Source: Hymenobacter taeanensis (GTDB taxonomy: Bacteria; Bacteroidota; Bacteroidia; Cytophagales; Hymenobacteraceae). Taken from it: a stretch of DNA of 64,000 nt. Shown here piece by piece: positions 51,887 through 60,344 of the stretch. The first letter of the stretch is position 1. The number at the start of each line of letters is the position of its first letter. The position numbers were made by a program, and so were the translations under genes. The DNA is taken from contig NZ_CP053538.1 of assembly GCF_013137895.1 (NCBI RefSeq), positions 1,239,501-1,303,500 on the forward strand, read 5' to 3'. The notes below the pieces were generated by a model. It was given only the letters and a program-made list of their open reading frames with translations. It was not told the DNA's origin and did no database searches.

Positions 51887-52345
51887 ATGGGTAAATCGCA
51901 AGCCACTTTCGGCAAGAAGGAAAACGAAAAGAAGCGCCTGAAAAAGCGTCAGGATAAGGAAGAGAAGAAAGAAGAGCGCCAGGCCAACGCCAAGAAAGGC
52001 CAAGCGCTGGAAGAAATGCTGGCCTACGTAGACGAGAACGGCAATATTTCTTCTACTCCTCCCGATCCGAAGAAGAAAAAGGAAATCAAGACCGAGGACA
52101 TCCGCATCGGCGCGATGAAGCAGGAAGACATGGAGCAGGAAGATCCGGTGCGCAAAGGCAGCGTTACGTTCTTTAACGACTCTAAAGGCTACGGCTTCAT
52201 CAAGGACTCTGAGACGCAGCAGAGCATTTTTGTGCACGCCAACGCCCTGGGCGGCATCACCATCAAGGAGAACGACAAAGTGACCTTTGAGGTAGAAATG
52301 GGCCCTAAAGGTCCGAGTGCTTTCGGCGTGAAGCTCCAAGCATAA
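51887..52345 (+). CDS. Cold-shock-domain protein with lysine-rich N-terminal extension
   Basis: 152 residues. The C-terminal 64 residues are a cold-shock domain (RKGSVTFFNDSKGYGFIKDS) with RNP1 KGYGFI at 100-105 and RNP2 IFVHA at 114-118, so it binds single-stranded RNA or DNA. The first 70 residues are highly charged (long runs of Lys and Glu: KKENEKKRLKKRQDKEEKKE) and probably a flexible helix; this extended form is found in Bacteroidetes in place of the 70-residue CspA type. Likely an RNA chaperone. A terminator follows. Confidence 0.93.
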   Translation: MGKSQATFGKKENEKKRLKKRQDKEEKKEERQANAKKGQALEEMLAYVDENGNISSTPPDPKKKKEIKTEDIRIGAMKQEDMEQEDPVRKGSVTFFNDSKGYGFIKDSETQQSIFVHANALGGITIKENDKVTFEVEMGPKGPSAFGVKLQA

Positions 52346-52370
52346 GGACCACTCACTCCTAAACCAGAAG

Positions 52371-52401
52371 AGGCTGAAGCTCCCGGAGCTCCAGCCTTTT
52401 T
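52371..52401 (+). terminator. Intrinsic terminator of the cold-shock gene
   Basis: AGGCTG-A-AGCTCC pairs with GGAGCT-C-CAGCCT (one mismatch) and is followed by TTTTT. It belongs to the AGAGGCTG.AGCTCC hairpin family seen at 35072 and 58533. Confidence 0.8.
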
Positions 52402-52799
52402 CCGTTTAGTAGCTAGCTGCCTTCATCACTGCCTATGACATGCCGGGGCGCTGAAAATTCTGCTGGCCTAGCGGCTGGTGTACTTCAAAAGAAGCCTGTA
52501 GCACTTGGGTTTTAACGTCGTCGCGGCAGAACTAATTTTCGCGGTTGAAGACTGCAAGGCCCGTAGGCCTATCCCAAACCTAGCTGATAGTCCTAGCTGG
52601 GCCTGCGCACTGCTCACGGATAGGGGCTGATGCCGCTAGCACCAACAAAAGTTGTTTCATGGGCGAAGCCTTCGGAGGATACTGAGTATTTCTTTGCGCC
52701 AGAGCCTAACTGGGGCCGTACTAGTTGCCTACCTGCCACTAGCGCATATGGTGTTACGTGCATTAAGCAGCTGGTAGCCTTTGCGTATCTGCCCACAAC
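52402..52799. other. Gene-free stretch
   Basis: About 400 bp between the cold-shock gene terminator and the end of the minus-strand membrane protein gene. It contains one TGGCCTAG octamer (52464). Two overlapping frames of 60-75 codons on opposite strands are present but look like chance. Confidence 0.4.
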
Positions 52800-53270
52800 T
52801 TACTTCAGCGGGGCGCTAGGCCACTTCGCTCCCGACCGGGGGGCGTCATGTCGGTAAACGGGCCGCTGGCGCTTTCTCCAAAGGCGCAGAGCTATCCGGA
52901 ATACGAGCAGGCCTACTGCCAGTGCCCCCACCGGTAGCAGCAGGAGCCAGAATGTAAGAGGTACCGGGCCAGGGTTGCCGGTAGGCGTACGCATGAGGCC
53001 CAGTGCCACCCGCAACGTTTGAAAAGAAAGGTACTCCATGTCGAGGTACAGGAGCACGCACACCGCAAAAGCCGCCGTAACTGCCAACTTATGCTTTAGG
53101 TACACCGCCGCCAGCAGCATAAGCAGAGTGTATAGCAGCGCCCCAACCAGCAGGCCCCCAATACCGCCGGCCAGGAGCAACGTGTACTTTTCTTCCCGCT
53201 CCCCGGCGTAAGCCAGAGCGGGCCACAGTAGCCCGGCGCCCACCACCATACCTCTCGTCAGCTTGTTCAT
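52800..53270 (-). CDS. Small membrane protein of unknown function
   Basis: 156 residues. A possible signal peptide or first helix (GMVVGAGLLWPALAYAG) is followed by three hydrophobic segments near 30-57, 62-80 (LAVTAAFAVCVLLYLDMEYL) and 105-130 (PLTFWLLLLPVGALAVGLLV), and a basic C-terminal tail (LRLWRKRQRPVYRHD). No motif points to a function. Inner membrane location is likely. Confidence 0.6.
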   Translation of the reverse strand: MNKLTRGMVVGAGLLWPALAYAGEREEKYTLLLAGGIGGLLVGALLYTLLMLLAAVYLKHKLAVTAAFAVCVLLYLDMEYLSFQTLRVALGLMRTPTGNPGPVPLTFWLLLLPVGALAVGLLVFRIALRLWRKRQRPVYRHDAPRSGAKWPSAPLK

Positions 53271-53401
53271 TATCTAAAGATAAAAAAGGCTAGGGGCCAC
53301 ATACAAGCACTTATTCTCTTCCTTTTCAACCTGATGCTCGCCTGCTCAGGCACTTTGCTAACGCTCTAGAAGGGCCGAGCATTACCCTGGCCCGCCAACA
53401 A

Positions 53402-53438
53402 AAAAGAGGCTAAAGGCTACAGCGCCTCAGCCTCTTTT
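53402..53438 (-). terminator. Intrinsic terminator of the 94-residue gene
   Basis: AAAAGAGGCT at 53402-53411 pairs with AGCCTCTTTT at 53429-53438, with an inner GGC/GCC pair; on the minus strand it is followed by further T. Same outer stem as the hairpins at 35072 and 58533. Confidence 0.75.
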
Positions 53439-53517
53439 CTTGGGTGTGAAGTTTGATTGGGTGTAGCCCACTCATCAGCCTCGTACGCTTACAATCTGCC
53501 GGGCTAGGCCAGCAGAA

Positions 53518-53802
53518 CTACAGTCCGCTTCCTTCCATGGAGGCCAAAGTATCTTCCGCGGCCTTGGCATCAGGGTTTGGGGTGGCAGCCGGAGTGCTAC
53601 TGCGGCGCTTACCTAAGTAGCCCAGGCCCACGGCCAGCAGGGCCGCCCCGCCTAGCACCTTCTGCGTTGTGGTTAGCTTGCCCAGGCCAGTACCCTTGCC
53701 CAGCTTTTTCAGCGACTTACCGGCTCCGCCAAGCAAGGAGGTTTTCTTGCCGGACTTTGCTGCCTTATCGGTTTTCTTCTGCTTGTTCTTACTCTTTTTC
53801 AT
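53518..53802 (-). CDS. Lysine-rich small membrane protein A
   Basis: 94 residues. The first 45 residues are extremely basic (KKSKNKQKKTDKAAKSGKKT, then GKSLKKLGKGTGLGK). One hydrophobic segment follows in LTTTQKVLGGAALLAVGLGY, then LGKRR and an acidic tail. It shares the pattern L[TS]..QKV.G...L.A.GL.YL..R with the protein encoded 262 bp upstream on the same strand (54065-54484), so the two are probably paralogues. Topology may be a cytoplasmic basic domain (DNA or RNA contact possible) anchored to the membrane. Function unknown. Confidence 0.65.
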   Translation of the reverse strand: MKKSKNKQKKTDKAAKSGKKTSLLGGAGKSLKKLGKGTGLGKLTTTQKVLGGAALLAVGLGYLGKRRSSTPAATPNPDAKAAEDTLASMEGSGL

Positions 53803-54064
53803 AGTACTTGATGCTAAGTGAGAGAGTTGATTTCTACGGCAATGGCGTTCTTTCTGAAAAGGCTACTCGCACTCCGTACGTAACCTTACTTGGCATTAGC
53901 TACCACGCAGGTAACGCAAAGCGGCCGAAGGCGTATTGCTTGTTCAGGCTGGTTTCACCTTACTGCTGCGCGCCACCCTAGTTGCTTTCGCGGAGTAGCA
54001 ATCAGGAAGCAGGGGTACAGAGCAGATGACCTTCTGAGCGGAGTTGCAGGTCACTACAGCTGCC

Positions 54065-54484
54065 TCATGACCTGATATCCGCCACTGTATCGTCGGGAGA
54101 TTTATGAGTAGTCTGGCCCTTGCTGGCCTTGGGGTTCTTCCGGCTTTTCCGCGAAATAGCCGCTTCTCTGATGGGAGCTGCCCCCTCCTCTTCCGTTGCC
54201 TCCGAAGCAGCAGTTTCCTCTGCTTCGGGTAGCCTGGGCCAGTTAAACCTTGAGGTAAACGAAGTACCACTGTCATCGCCCTTGCGTTGGTCCAGGTAGA
54301 TAAGGCCAGCTGCCGCCAACACTAGGCTACCTACCACCTTCTGCCCAAGGCTCAGTTTGGCAATTTCGTTGGTTATCTTCCGAAATTTCCTGATAGATAG
54401 CACGGCTGCGTCAAGCATGTTTTCCGGCACGGCCTCCTGAAGCTGCTTGGCTTTCTTCTTTTTCTGTTTCTTATGCTTGCTCAT
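54065..54484 (-). CDS. Lysine-rich small membrane protein B
   Basis: 139 residues. The N-terminus is a lysine-rich stretch (SKHKKQKKKKAKQLQEAVPE), then a helical region (VLSIRKFRKITNEIAKLSLG) and one hydrophobic segment, LGQKVVGSLVLAAAGLIYLD, that aligns with the one in the 94-residue protein encoded downstream. The C-terminal half is acidic and then basic and probably disordered (EAEETAASEATEEEGA). The shared QKV.G...L.A.GL.YL core is the basis for calling the two a family. Function unknown; no enzymatic motif. Confidence 0.6.
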   Translation of the reverse strand: MSKHKKQKKKKAKQLQEAVPENMLDAAVLSIRKFRKITNEIAKLSLGQKVVGSLVLAAAGLIYLDQRKGDDSGTSFTSRFNWPRLPEAEETAASEATEEEGAAPIREAAISRKSRKNPKASKGQTTHKSPDDTVADIRS

Positions 54485-54736
54485 GGAAGTGCAGGTATAG
54501 CTCAGCGGAAATCGAGCGTTCCGGTTTAGCTGGCAGGGCCACCCCGCCTTGGCCGCCCCAACTAGGTATTCGCAGAGCTACTCCCAAAGGTTGCCGCAAA
54601 GCTCAGATATAGGTCTGCTATGCAACACCTTATGCTACCACATCACAAACTACCGGTTGACCTCGGCTCTGGGTTCTGGCTCTCAGGTTTTACTTTCGTC
54701 AGCCCCAGGCCCAGGCACAAGTAAACGCGCTGGCCA

Positions 54737-55774
54737 TTACTGCCGAAAGGCATCCATAGCTACGGTGGGTTGGCCGCTGGTATTAAATGCGCCCATAGTG
54801 TACCCCTGCCAATTAGCATACGCCTGTGGCTCCCAATAGAATACGCCCAGGCCACCCGGCACTGATTTGGTTTTGCTTATCAGGTCGCGGAGGAAGTCGC
54901 GGCAGGGCATGGCATCGGCCACGCTCATACCTGCCTCGCATATCATTACTTCCTTACCATACCGCGTGGCAGCATCTTGCATGGTAGCCAGTACCTGCTG
55001 GTTGATAGTAGCCCAGTTAGCAGCAGTGGGGTACACTGAGAAGCCGCACACATCCCAAGTGGCCCCCTGGGCTTTTACACCATCCAGCAACCAGCGGGCG
55101 TCGTTCAGCTTTTGTCCATTGGCTACGTGCAGAATTACTTTCACATTCGGAAATACCTGCTTGGCAGCGCCACCACCGCGGTTAATCATCAGAGCCAGAG
55201 CCTGGAAGTTGTTGATGGAGAGAGAGGGCCGACCTTCTGGCCAGAGCATGCCATCACTTATTTCGTTACCTATTTGCACCCAGGTTGGCGTTACGCCGCC
55301 GGCCTTCAGTGCTGAGAGCGTTGCCAGCGTGTGGTCGTATACGGCTTGCGCCAAGCCAGTGGCACTTTGCCCGGTCCAGGCAGCGGGTTTGGTTTGCTTG
55401 CCTGGGTCGGCCCAGGAGTCACTGTAATGGAAATCAATTAACGTCTGCAGCCCGGCGGCCTGCGCCCGCTTGGCTTTAGCCACCAGATCCTGCGTGTTAC
55501 ACCAGCCGTCAGCAGGATTTACCCACACCCTCAGCCGAATGGCCGTGATGCCTTTGCCCTGGAGCACGGTAAACAGATCTTGCGCCACACCGCCGTTGTT
55601 GTAAAACTTGCGCCCCGCCGCTTCCATTTCAGTCATCCAACTGGTATCGGCACCATAAGCAAACCCAGCGCTGGCAGCTGGCGGGACCGTTGGAGCTGTG
55701 TCAGCCTTATCTTTTGAGCAGCTCAGACACATACTCAACAGGAGCGTCAGCAATAATGGCAACGAGGATTTCAT
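54737..55774 (-). CDS. GH53 arabinogalactan endo-beta-1,4-galactanase, lipoprotein
   Basis: 345 residues from ATG 55772-55774, where a lipoprotein signal begins (KSSLPLLLTLLLSMCLSC). GH53 features: FAYGADTSWMTEMEAAGRKF at the mature start, GITAIRLRVWVNPADGWCN, DFHYSDSWADPGKQTKPAAW, the acid/base Glu in WVQIGNEISDGMLWPEG and the nucleophile Glu in VMICEAG, ending with GVFYWEPQAY. Family length is normal. The enzyme cuts the beta-1,4-galactan side chains of pectin, complementary to the PL1 pectate lyase at 44-45 kb. No SusC/D pair is adjacent. Probably surface-exposed or periplasmic. Confidence 0.93.
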   Translation of the reverse strand: MKSSLPLLLTLLLSMCLSCSKDKADTAPTVPPAASAGFAYGADTSWMTEMEAAGRKFYNNGGVAQDLFTVLQGKGITAIRLRVWVNPADGWCNTQDLVAKAKRAQAAGLQTLIDFHYSDSWADPGKQTKPAAWTGQSATGLAQAVYDHTLATLSALKAGGVTPTWVQIGNEISDGMLWPEGRPSLSINNFQALALMINRGGGAAKQVFPNVKVILHVANGQKLNDARWLLDGVKAQGATWDVCGFSVYPTAANWATINQQVLATMQDAATRYGKEVMICEAGMSVADAMPCRDFLRDLISKTKSVPGGLGVFYWEPQAYANWQGYTMGAFNTSGQPTVAMDAFRQ

Positions 55775-55964
55775 GGTGTGGTGCATACTGTAATGCGTAA
55801 GCAGTGTTACCCAAGTGCCGCCACGTAGGTCCGGCAAGATAGTGTCCGCTCCTCAACTGCTCATTCTGCTAGCTCCTTATGGTCAGAACACTCTAGGTAA
55901 TAACATCTTGCCTGGTGCCTGTTTGCCCATGCTGATTCATAGCGCCCGCGAGCCTACACTTGCC

Positions 55965-57125
55965 CTAGCTGACGGGTTTCAGCAGCCGGTTCCACCGAAT
56001 TTTGTGGAGCAGGTCGGCGTAGGGGTCAATGGAGAGCCACACAAACACTGCCTTACCCACAATATAATCTTCGGGCACGAAGCCCCAGAAGCGGGAGTCC
56101 TCGGAGTTGTGGCGGTTGTCGCCCATCATAAAGTAGTAGTTCTGCTTGAGGGTGTAGCGCGTGAGTGGCCGGCCGTTTTGGTAGATCTGGCCCTGCTGCC
56201 AGGTAATGCCCTCATTGCCTTCATACTGGGCTAAAATAGCGTAATAGGCGGCGGCATTGGCCGGCGTGAGGGTTATCGTCTGGCCTTTGCGGGGCACAGG
56301 CAGGGGGCCGTAACCATCTAGCTGCCAGTTGTGGGGCTGGCTGCTCAGCGCGGCGGTTGGGTTGTGGAAATCACCCACGTTGGGGAACAGCTGGGTGCGG
56401 TACTCAGGGACGGTTAGCGCCTTCACGTAGGGCTGGCGGCGGAAGTACTCCGCCACGGCAGGCGTACAGCTGATGAAGAAGCCGGACTTACCCGTGGCCG
56501 GGTCAGTGCTGGCCTGGGGAATGCCGTCGGGCTCGTTGTAGTCAGCCACGCCTTGCTCATGCAGGGCCTGCCGCACGGCATCATCGGGGTGGTCTACCTG
56601 CATGAAGTAGGTGGTCTGGAGCTGGCCGGCTACCGCGCCCGGCTGGCCATTCAGAAACACCTGCCCCCGACGGATTTCCAGGGTGTCACCGGCTACGGCC
56701 ACGCAGCGCTTAATCAGGTGAGTGCGCATATCGGCGGGGCGCTGCTGCTCGTGGGGCACATGAAACACTACTACATCGTTGCGATGCACGGAGCTAAAAC
56801 CCGGAAACCGATACGTGGGCAGCTGAATAGCATCGGAGTAGCTCTGCAGCTCAGTGCCCCAAAGCTTCTGGTGCGTAAGCGGCACCTGCAGGGGCGTTTG
56901 GGGGGTGATGGGGCCGTAATGCAGGCGGCTCACAAACAAATAGTCGCCCACCATCAGGGAGTTCTCCATACTGGGCGTAGGGATGGTGTAGGCCTCTACC
57001 GCCGACCACCGGATAAACGTGGCCGCCATTACGGCGAAAACTACGGCGTCGCGCCACTCGCGGGCTGGGCTTTTGGGCGAGGAAGGCGTGGCCGTAGCGC
57101 GGCGCCGGAAGCGAAAGAGGTTCAT
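55965..57125 (-). CDS. lepB: Signal peptidase I
   Basis: 386 residues. A membrane anchor (REWRDAVVFAVMAATFIRWS at about 22-41) is followed by the catalytic Ser52 in TIPTPSMENSLMVGD and the general-base Lys139 in HLIKRCVAVAGD. Further boxes are YFMMGDNRHNSEDSRFWGFV near 336-355. An insertion of about 150 residues between the Lys box and the C-terminal boxes is usual in Bacteroidetes enzymes. It removes signal peptides of exported proteins at the outer face of the inner membrane. Single gene with no obvious operon partner. Confidence 0.95.
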   Translation of the reverse strand: MNLFRFRRRATATPSSPKSPAREWRDAVVFAVMAATFIRWSAVEAYTIPTPSMENSLMVGDYLFVSRLHYGPITPQTPLQVPLTHQKLWGTELQSYSDAIQLPTYRFPGFSSVHRNDVVVFHVPHEQQRPADMRTHLIKRCVAVAGDTLEIRRGQVFLNGQPGAVAGQLQTTYFMQVDHPDDAVRQALHEQGVADYNEPDGIPQASTDPATGKSGFFISCTPAVAEYFRRQPYVKALTVPEYRTQLFPNVGDFHNPTAALSSQPHNWQLDGYGPLPVPRKGQTITLTPANAAAYYAILAQYEGNEGITWQQGQIYQNGRPLTRYTLKQNYYFMMGDNRHNSEDSRFWGFVPEDYIVGKAVFVWLSIDPYADLLHKIRWNRLLKPVS

Positions 57126-57398
57126 ACGGGTTGGCTAGAGGTGAAATAGGTTTTGCTGGAATAGAAGCCTAGACCGACAATTTGGTGGCACCAGCGCTTG
57201 TTATGCACAGGGTAAGCATGCTCGTGTACATGTTTTATTCACCATACTCTATACCCAACGTTGCCACGACCTCAGTTAGTGTACGCCTGCAAGTATCTAG
57301 CTGAGCAGTTTGTCTGCCGGAGGGGTGAAATAAGTCACGCTAGGCCACCTGCCAGCCCCCCCCCATTTTGCCCCCCTTTGTGCTTATTATCCTATCCA

Positions 57399-57765
57399 AT
57401 GCTTTCTGTATCCTTCCGGGCTTTTCTCCGTGGGCTACCTCTCCGGTTGAGCATCAGCGCCGCTTACGCTCAAACCACTCCCTCCGGCGCTGAGCTCAAC
57501 GCCTACCGCCCGATACCAGCCTTTCCCAGACCTGGAGGCCCTGCACCTGCAGGACCGCTACCTTGTGCGGGTTGACCTGGTGTACACGGCTTTCCGCCTG
57601 AACCTTTCTTTCAATCAGCGCCAGCTCAACCCCAGCCGCATCCGTAACTAGGCGACGGGCGACATTAAGAACTTAAGCAAGCTGCTGGAAGATGAAACCC
57701 TCACCATCTAGGGCCAGTAGTACCAAGTAACCAAAGATGGGTTCAAGCTGGTGCAGAAGACGTAG
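57399..57765 (+). pseudogene. Decayed gene for a small exported protein
   Basis: An ATG at 57399 opens a signal-peptide-like start (LSVSFRAFLRGLPLRLSISA). Near 57530 one extra base (CCCAGACC) shifts the frame; after the shift the frame reads LEALHLQDRYLVRVDLVYTA and so on to a final ..GFKLVQKT stop at 57763-57765. Three in-frame TAG codons interrupt it (57649, 57709, 57718), each one C-to-T change from CAG. The coherent protein pattern around the stops shows recent decay. The intact ancestor is not recognised. Confidence 0.6.
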
Positions 57766-58139
57766 CTATTTTAACCTCTGGCACACAGGCCACAGTAGGT
57801 TTAAAAAATCTAACTCTAGAAACATAAGCCTGTAGATACAGCTTACACAGTTGAAATTTTAACTATTTCCATATCGCTTATCACAACACAAGCCATCATC
57901 AGCATAGAACAACCCATTTATTAAGGTCAACTCTTTTCAATACTAGGATTAAAGCAAGGTTCGTGCTTTCACACTACTATCTGAATAGCTATATTGCCAT
58001 GGGCTTAGGAACATCTGCCAGCGCGACTACTTCTGGGTGCGCGGGTGTTCGTTAAGCTTGAGTGGAGTTCAGAAGCCACTATAAAAACGAGGCGACACCG
58101 AAAAGCCTTACGAGTAGGACCCGCTTTACTCTTTTATGC
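57766..58139. other. AT-rich gene-free stretch
   Basis: 374 bp with clearly lower GC than its neighbours, between the pseudogene and the DUF805 gene. I see no reading frame, hairpin or exact promoter box. The low GC and the adjoining pseudogene hint at a remnant of acquired or decaying DNA. Confidence 0.4.
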
Positions 58140-58520
58140 ATGCAGTACTATTTACACGCTTTAAGAAACTACGCCGTATTCCAGGGCCGCGCCCGGCGCA
58201 AGGAGTACTGGATGTTCACTCTATTCCATATCATTTTCGCTATAGTAGCTATGGTGGCTGATGTAGTGCTGGGCACCGCTATGGATGGCATCGGCTACGG
58301 CCCTGTTTACATGCTCTATGCCTTGGCCATGTTCATTCCCGGTTTAGCAGTATCTGTAAGAAGACTGCATGATGTGAATAAGAGCGGCTGGTTTATGTTC
58401 ATTGTGCTCATTCCGCTGGTGGGAGCCATTTGGCTGCTAGTGCTTGACTGCACAGAAGGCACTCGCGGCGACAACCAGTACGGCGCAGACCCAAAGCAAG
58501 AGCCTGTACTGGCTTATTAA
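58140..58520 (+). CDS. DUF805 membrane protein
   Basis: 126 residues from ATG 58140 (MQYYLHALRNYAVFQGRARR). DUF805 marks are FQGRARRKEYWMFTLFHII at about 14-32, then three more hydrophobic segments, RRLHDVNKSGWFMFIVLIPL, and the closing GTRGDNQYGADP, which is nearly invariant in the family. The protein sits in the inner membrane; its function is unknown. A strong bidirectional terminator separates it from lpdA. Confidence 0.93.
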   Translation: MQYYLHALRNYAVFQGRARRKEYWMFTLFHIIFAIVAMVADVVLGTAMDGIGYGPVYMLYALAMFIPGLAVSVRRLHDVNKSGWFMFIVLIPLVGAIWLLVLDCTEGTRGDNQYGADPKQEPVLAY

Positions 58521-58532
58521 GTCCTTACCTGA

Positions 58533-58580
58533 AACGAAAAGAGGCTGCAGCTCCTAGGGGAGCTGCAGCCTCTTTTCGTT
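58533..58580. terminator. 22-bp perfect bidirectional terminator
   Basis: AACGAAAAGAGGCTGCAGCT(CC) at 58533-58554 pairs perfectly over 22 bp with its inverse at 58559-58580 around a 4-nt loop. It lies between the convergent DUF805 and lpdA genes. Confidence 0.9.
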
Positions 58581-58598
58581 TCTACTGCAAATGCGAAA

Positions 58599-60005
58599 TT
58601 ACATGTGAATAGCGCGGTTCTCGGTGGCGGCTAGGCAGGCTTCCTTCATGGCTTCGGCGTAGGTGGGGTGGGCGTGGCTCATGCGGGCTACGTCCTCAGC
58701 GGAGGCGCGGAACTCCATGGCCGTTACGGCTTCGGCAATGAGGTCGGCGATGCGAGGGCCAATCATGTGTACCCCCAGGATTTCGTCGGTTTCCTTGTCG
58801 GCCAGCACTTTCACGAAGCCGTCGAGGTCCATGGAGGCGCGGGCGCGGCCCGAGGCGCGGAAGGGGAAGTTGCCGGTTTTGTAGGCCTTGCCCTGCTCCT
58901 TCAGTTGCTCTTCGGTGTAGCCCACCCCGGCCACTTCCGGCCAGGTGTACACCACGCCGGGGATGAGCAGGTAGTTGATGTGCGGCTTCTGGCCTACAAT
59001 GGTTTCGGCCACGAACACGCCTTCTTCCTCGGCCTTGTGGGCCAGCATAGCTCCCCGAATTACGTCGCCGATGGCGTAGATGCCGGGTACGTTGGTTTGC
59101 AGGTGCTCATCAACCTTAATGCGGCCGCGCTCTTCCATTTCTACGCCGGCAGCTTCTAGGTTCAGGCCTGCGGTGTAAGGCACGCGGCCCACGGCTACCA
59201 GGCAGTAGTCGCCTTCAAACTTCACTTCCTCGCCTTTCGGGTTGGTAGCGGTTACGGTCACGGCGTCGCCCTCGCGGGTAGCGCCGGTTACTTTGTGGCT
59301 CAGGAAGAACTCGATGCCGATTTTGCCCAGGATGCGCTTCAGCTCTTTGCCAAGGGCACGGTCCATGGTCGGGATGAGGGAGTCCATGAACTCCACCACC
59401 GATACTTTCGCGCCGAGGCGAGCGTACACCGAAGCCATTTCCAGCCCGATTACGCCACCACCAATCACGATCATGTGCTTAGGCACCTCCCGGATGTTCA
59501 GGGCCTCGGTGCTGGTGATGATGCGCTGCTTGTCCTGCTTGATGAAAGGCAGCACGGTGGGCTTAGAGCCAGTAGCAATGATGACGTTTTTCGTCTCGAT
59601 CTGCTGCGCTTCGCCGCCCGCGGTGGGCGTGATGCTGATGTGATTCTTATCCACGAACGAACCCACGCCCTGAATGACGTCGATCTTGTTCTTCTTCATC
59701 AGGAACTGGATGCCGTCGGTATTGGCCTTCACCACCCCGTTTTTCCGGTCGATGAGCTGGTTCATGTTGATCTGCAGGTCGCTCAGCTCAATGCCATGCT
59801 CCTTGAAGGTGTGGCCGGCATTGTGGAAGTGCTCCGTCGAGTCGAGGAGGGCTTTGCTGGGGATGCAGCCCACGTTGAGGCAAGTGCCGCCCAAGGTGCT
59901 GTACTTCTCAATCAGGGCAGTTTTGAGGCCTAGCTGGGCGCAGCGGATGGCCGCCACATAACCGCCTGGGCCGGAGCCGATAACGGTAACGTCGTATTGG
60001 TTCAT
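58599..60005 (-). CDS. lpdA: Dihydrolipoyl dehydrogenase (E3)
   Basis: 468 residues from ATG 60003-60005 (MNQYDVTVIGSGPGGYVAAI); the frame stays open to 60194 but that part is inside the inverted repeat and not protein-like. The redox-active disulphide is Cys42/Cys47 in GGTCLNVGCIPSK, the FAD motif is at the N-terminus, the NAD motif is MIVIGGGVIGLEMASVYARL near 175, and the catalytic His/Glu pair lies in SHAHPTYAEAMKEA at the C-terminus. It reoxidises lipoamide in pyruvate, 2-oxoglutarate and branched-chain complexes and in glycine cleavage. The other subunits are not in the window. A CGAAGGTA sequence about 35 bp upstream is one base off an inverted TAnnTTTG box. Confidence 0.96.
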   Translation of the reverse strand: MNQYDVTVIGSGPGGYVAAIRCAQLGLKTALIEKYSTLGGTCLNVGCIPSKALLDSTEHFHNAGHTFKEHGIELSDLQINMNQLIDRKNGVVKANTDGIQFLMKKNKIDVIQGVGSFVDKNHISITPTAGGEAQQIETKNVIIATGSKPTVLPFIKQDKQRIITSTEALNIREVPKHMIVIGGGVIGLEMASVYARLGAKVSVVEFMDSLIPTMDRALGKELKRILGKIGIEFFLSHKVTGATREGDAVTVTATNPKGEEVKFEGDYCLVAVGRVPYTAGLNLEAAGVEMEERGRIKVDEHLQTNVPGIYAIGDVIRGAMLAHKAEEEGVFVAETIVGQKPHINYLLIPGVVYTWPEVAGVGYTEEQLKEQGKAYKTGNFPFRASGRARASMDLDGFVKVLADKETDEILGVHMIGPRIADLIAEAVTAMEFRASAEDVARMSHAHPTYAEAMKEACLAATENRAIHM

Positions 60006-60108
60006 ATTCAACGAGTGAATTCGGTGGAAATCAACGGGCGCGAAGGTACGCACGGTGAATTTGTGAAGTGGTGTATTTGTGAAGTAGAGAGGGAGATAAG
60101 CTAAAAGA

Positions 60109-60302
60109 CCGTCATGCTTGATCTGGCGTCCGCGCAGTCGAAGCATCTCTACCGCTTCGTTGCAGAGGCCTAGGCCAGTCTGATGAACATTCACTAGCCC
60201 CGGGTTTAAGCTTTGGGCTATGAAGCGGTTATGCCCTAGGCCAGTTAGTTAGCCAGCGGTAGAGATGCTTCGACTGCGCGGACGCCAGATCAAGCATGAC
60301 GG
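60109..60302. repeat. Perfect 48-bp inverted repeat element
   Basis: The arm at 60109-60156 (starts CCGTCATGCTTGATCTGGCG, ends CTCTACCGCT) is repeated exactly in inverse at 60255-60302, with a 98-bp spacer that carries two CTAGGCCA octamers. It lies between lpdA and the aminopeptidase gene, both on the minus strand. The start CGTCATGCT and the GTCGAAGCATCTCT part are shared with the element at 62138-62250. Confidence 0.85.
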
Positions 60303-60344
60303 CCTAATTAACGTTGGGGGTTGTGTTAATATGCTCGGGCATCC

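Noticed and set aside
52630..52857. 75-codon frame in the spacer upstream of the small membrane protein's end
   Set aside because: Overlaps the 3' end of the minus-strand gene, has no signal or domain, and an equally long frame exists on the other strand.
43964..55774. A pectin-utilisation locus linking the PL1 lyase, GH53 galactanase and SusC/SusD pair
   Set aside because: The genes are 10-40 kb apart with many unrelated genes between them and no shared regulator. They may cooperate but are not one locus.
57399..57765. Possible amber (TAG) recoding in the broken gene
   Set aside because: The same region also has a frameshift, other genes in the window end with TAG normally (for example at 27843-27845 and 37570-37572), and no pyrrolysine genes are seen. 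Decay is simpler.
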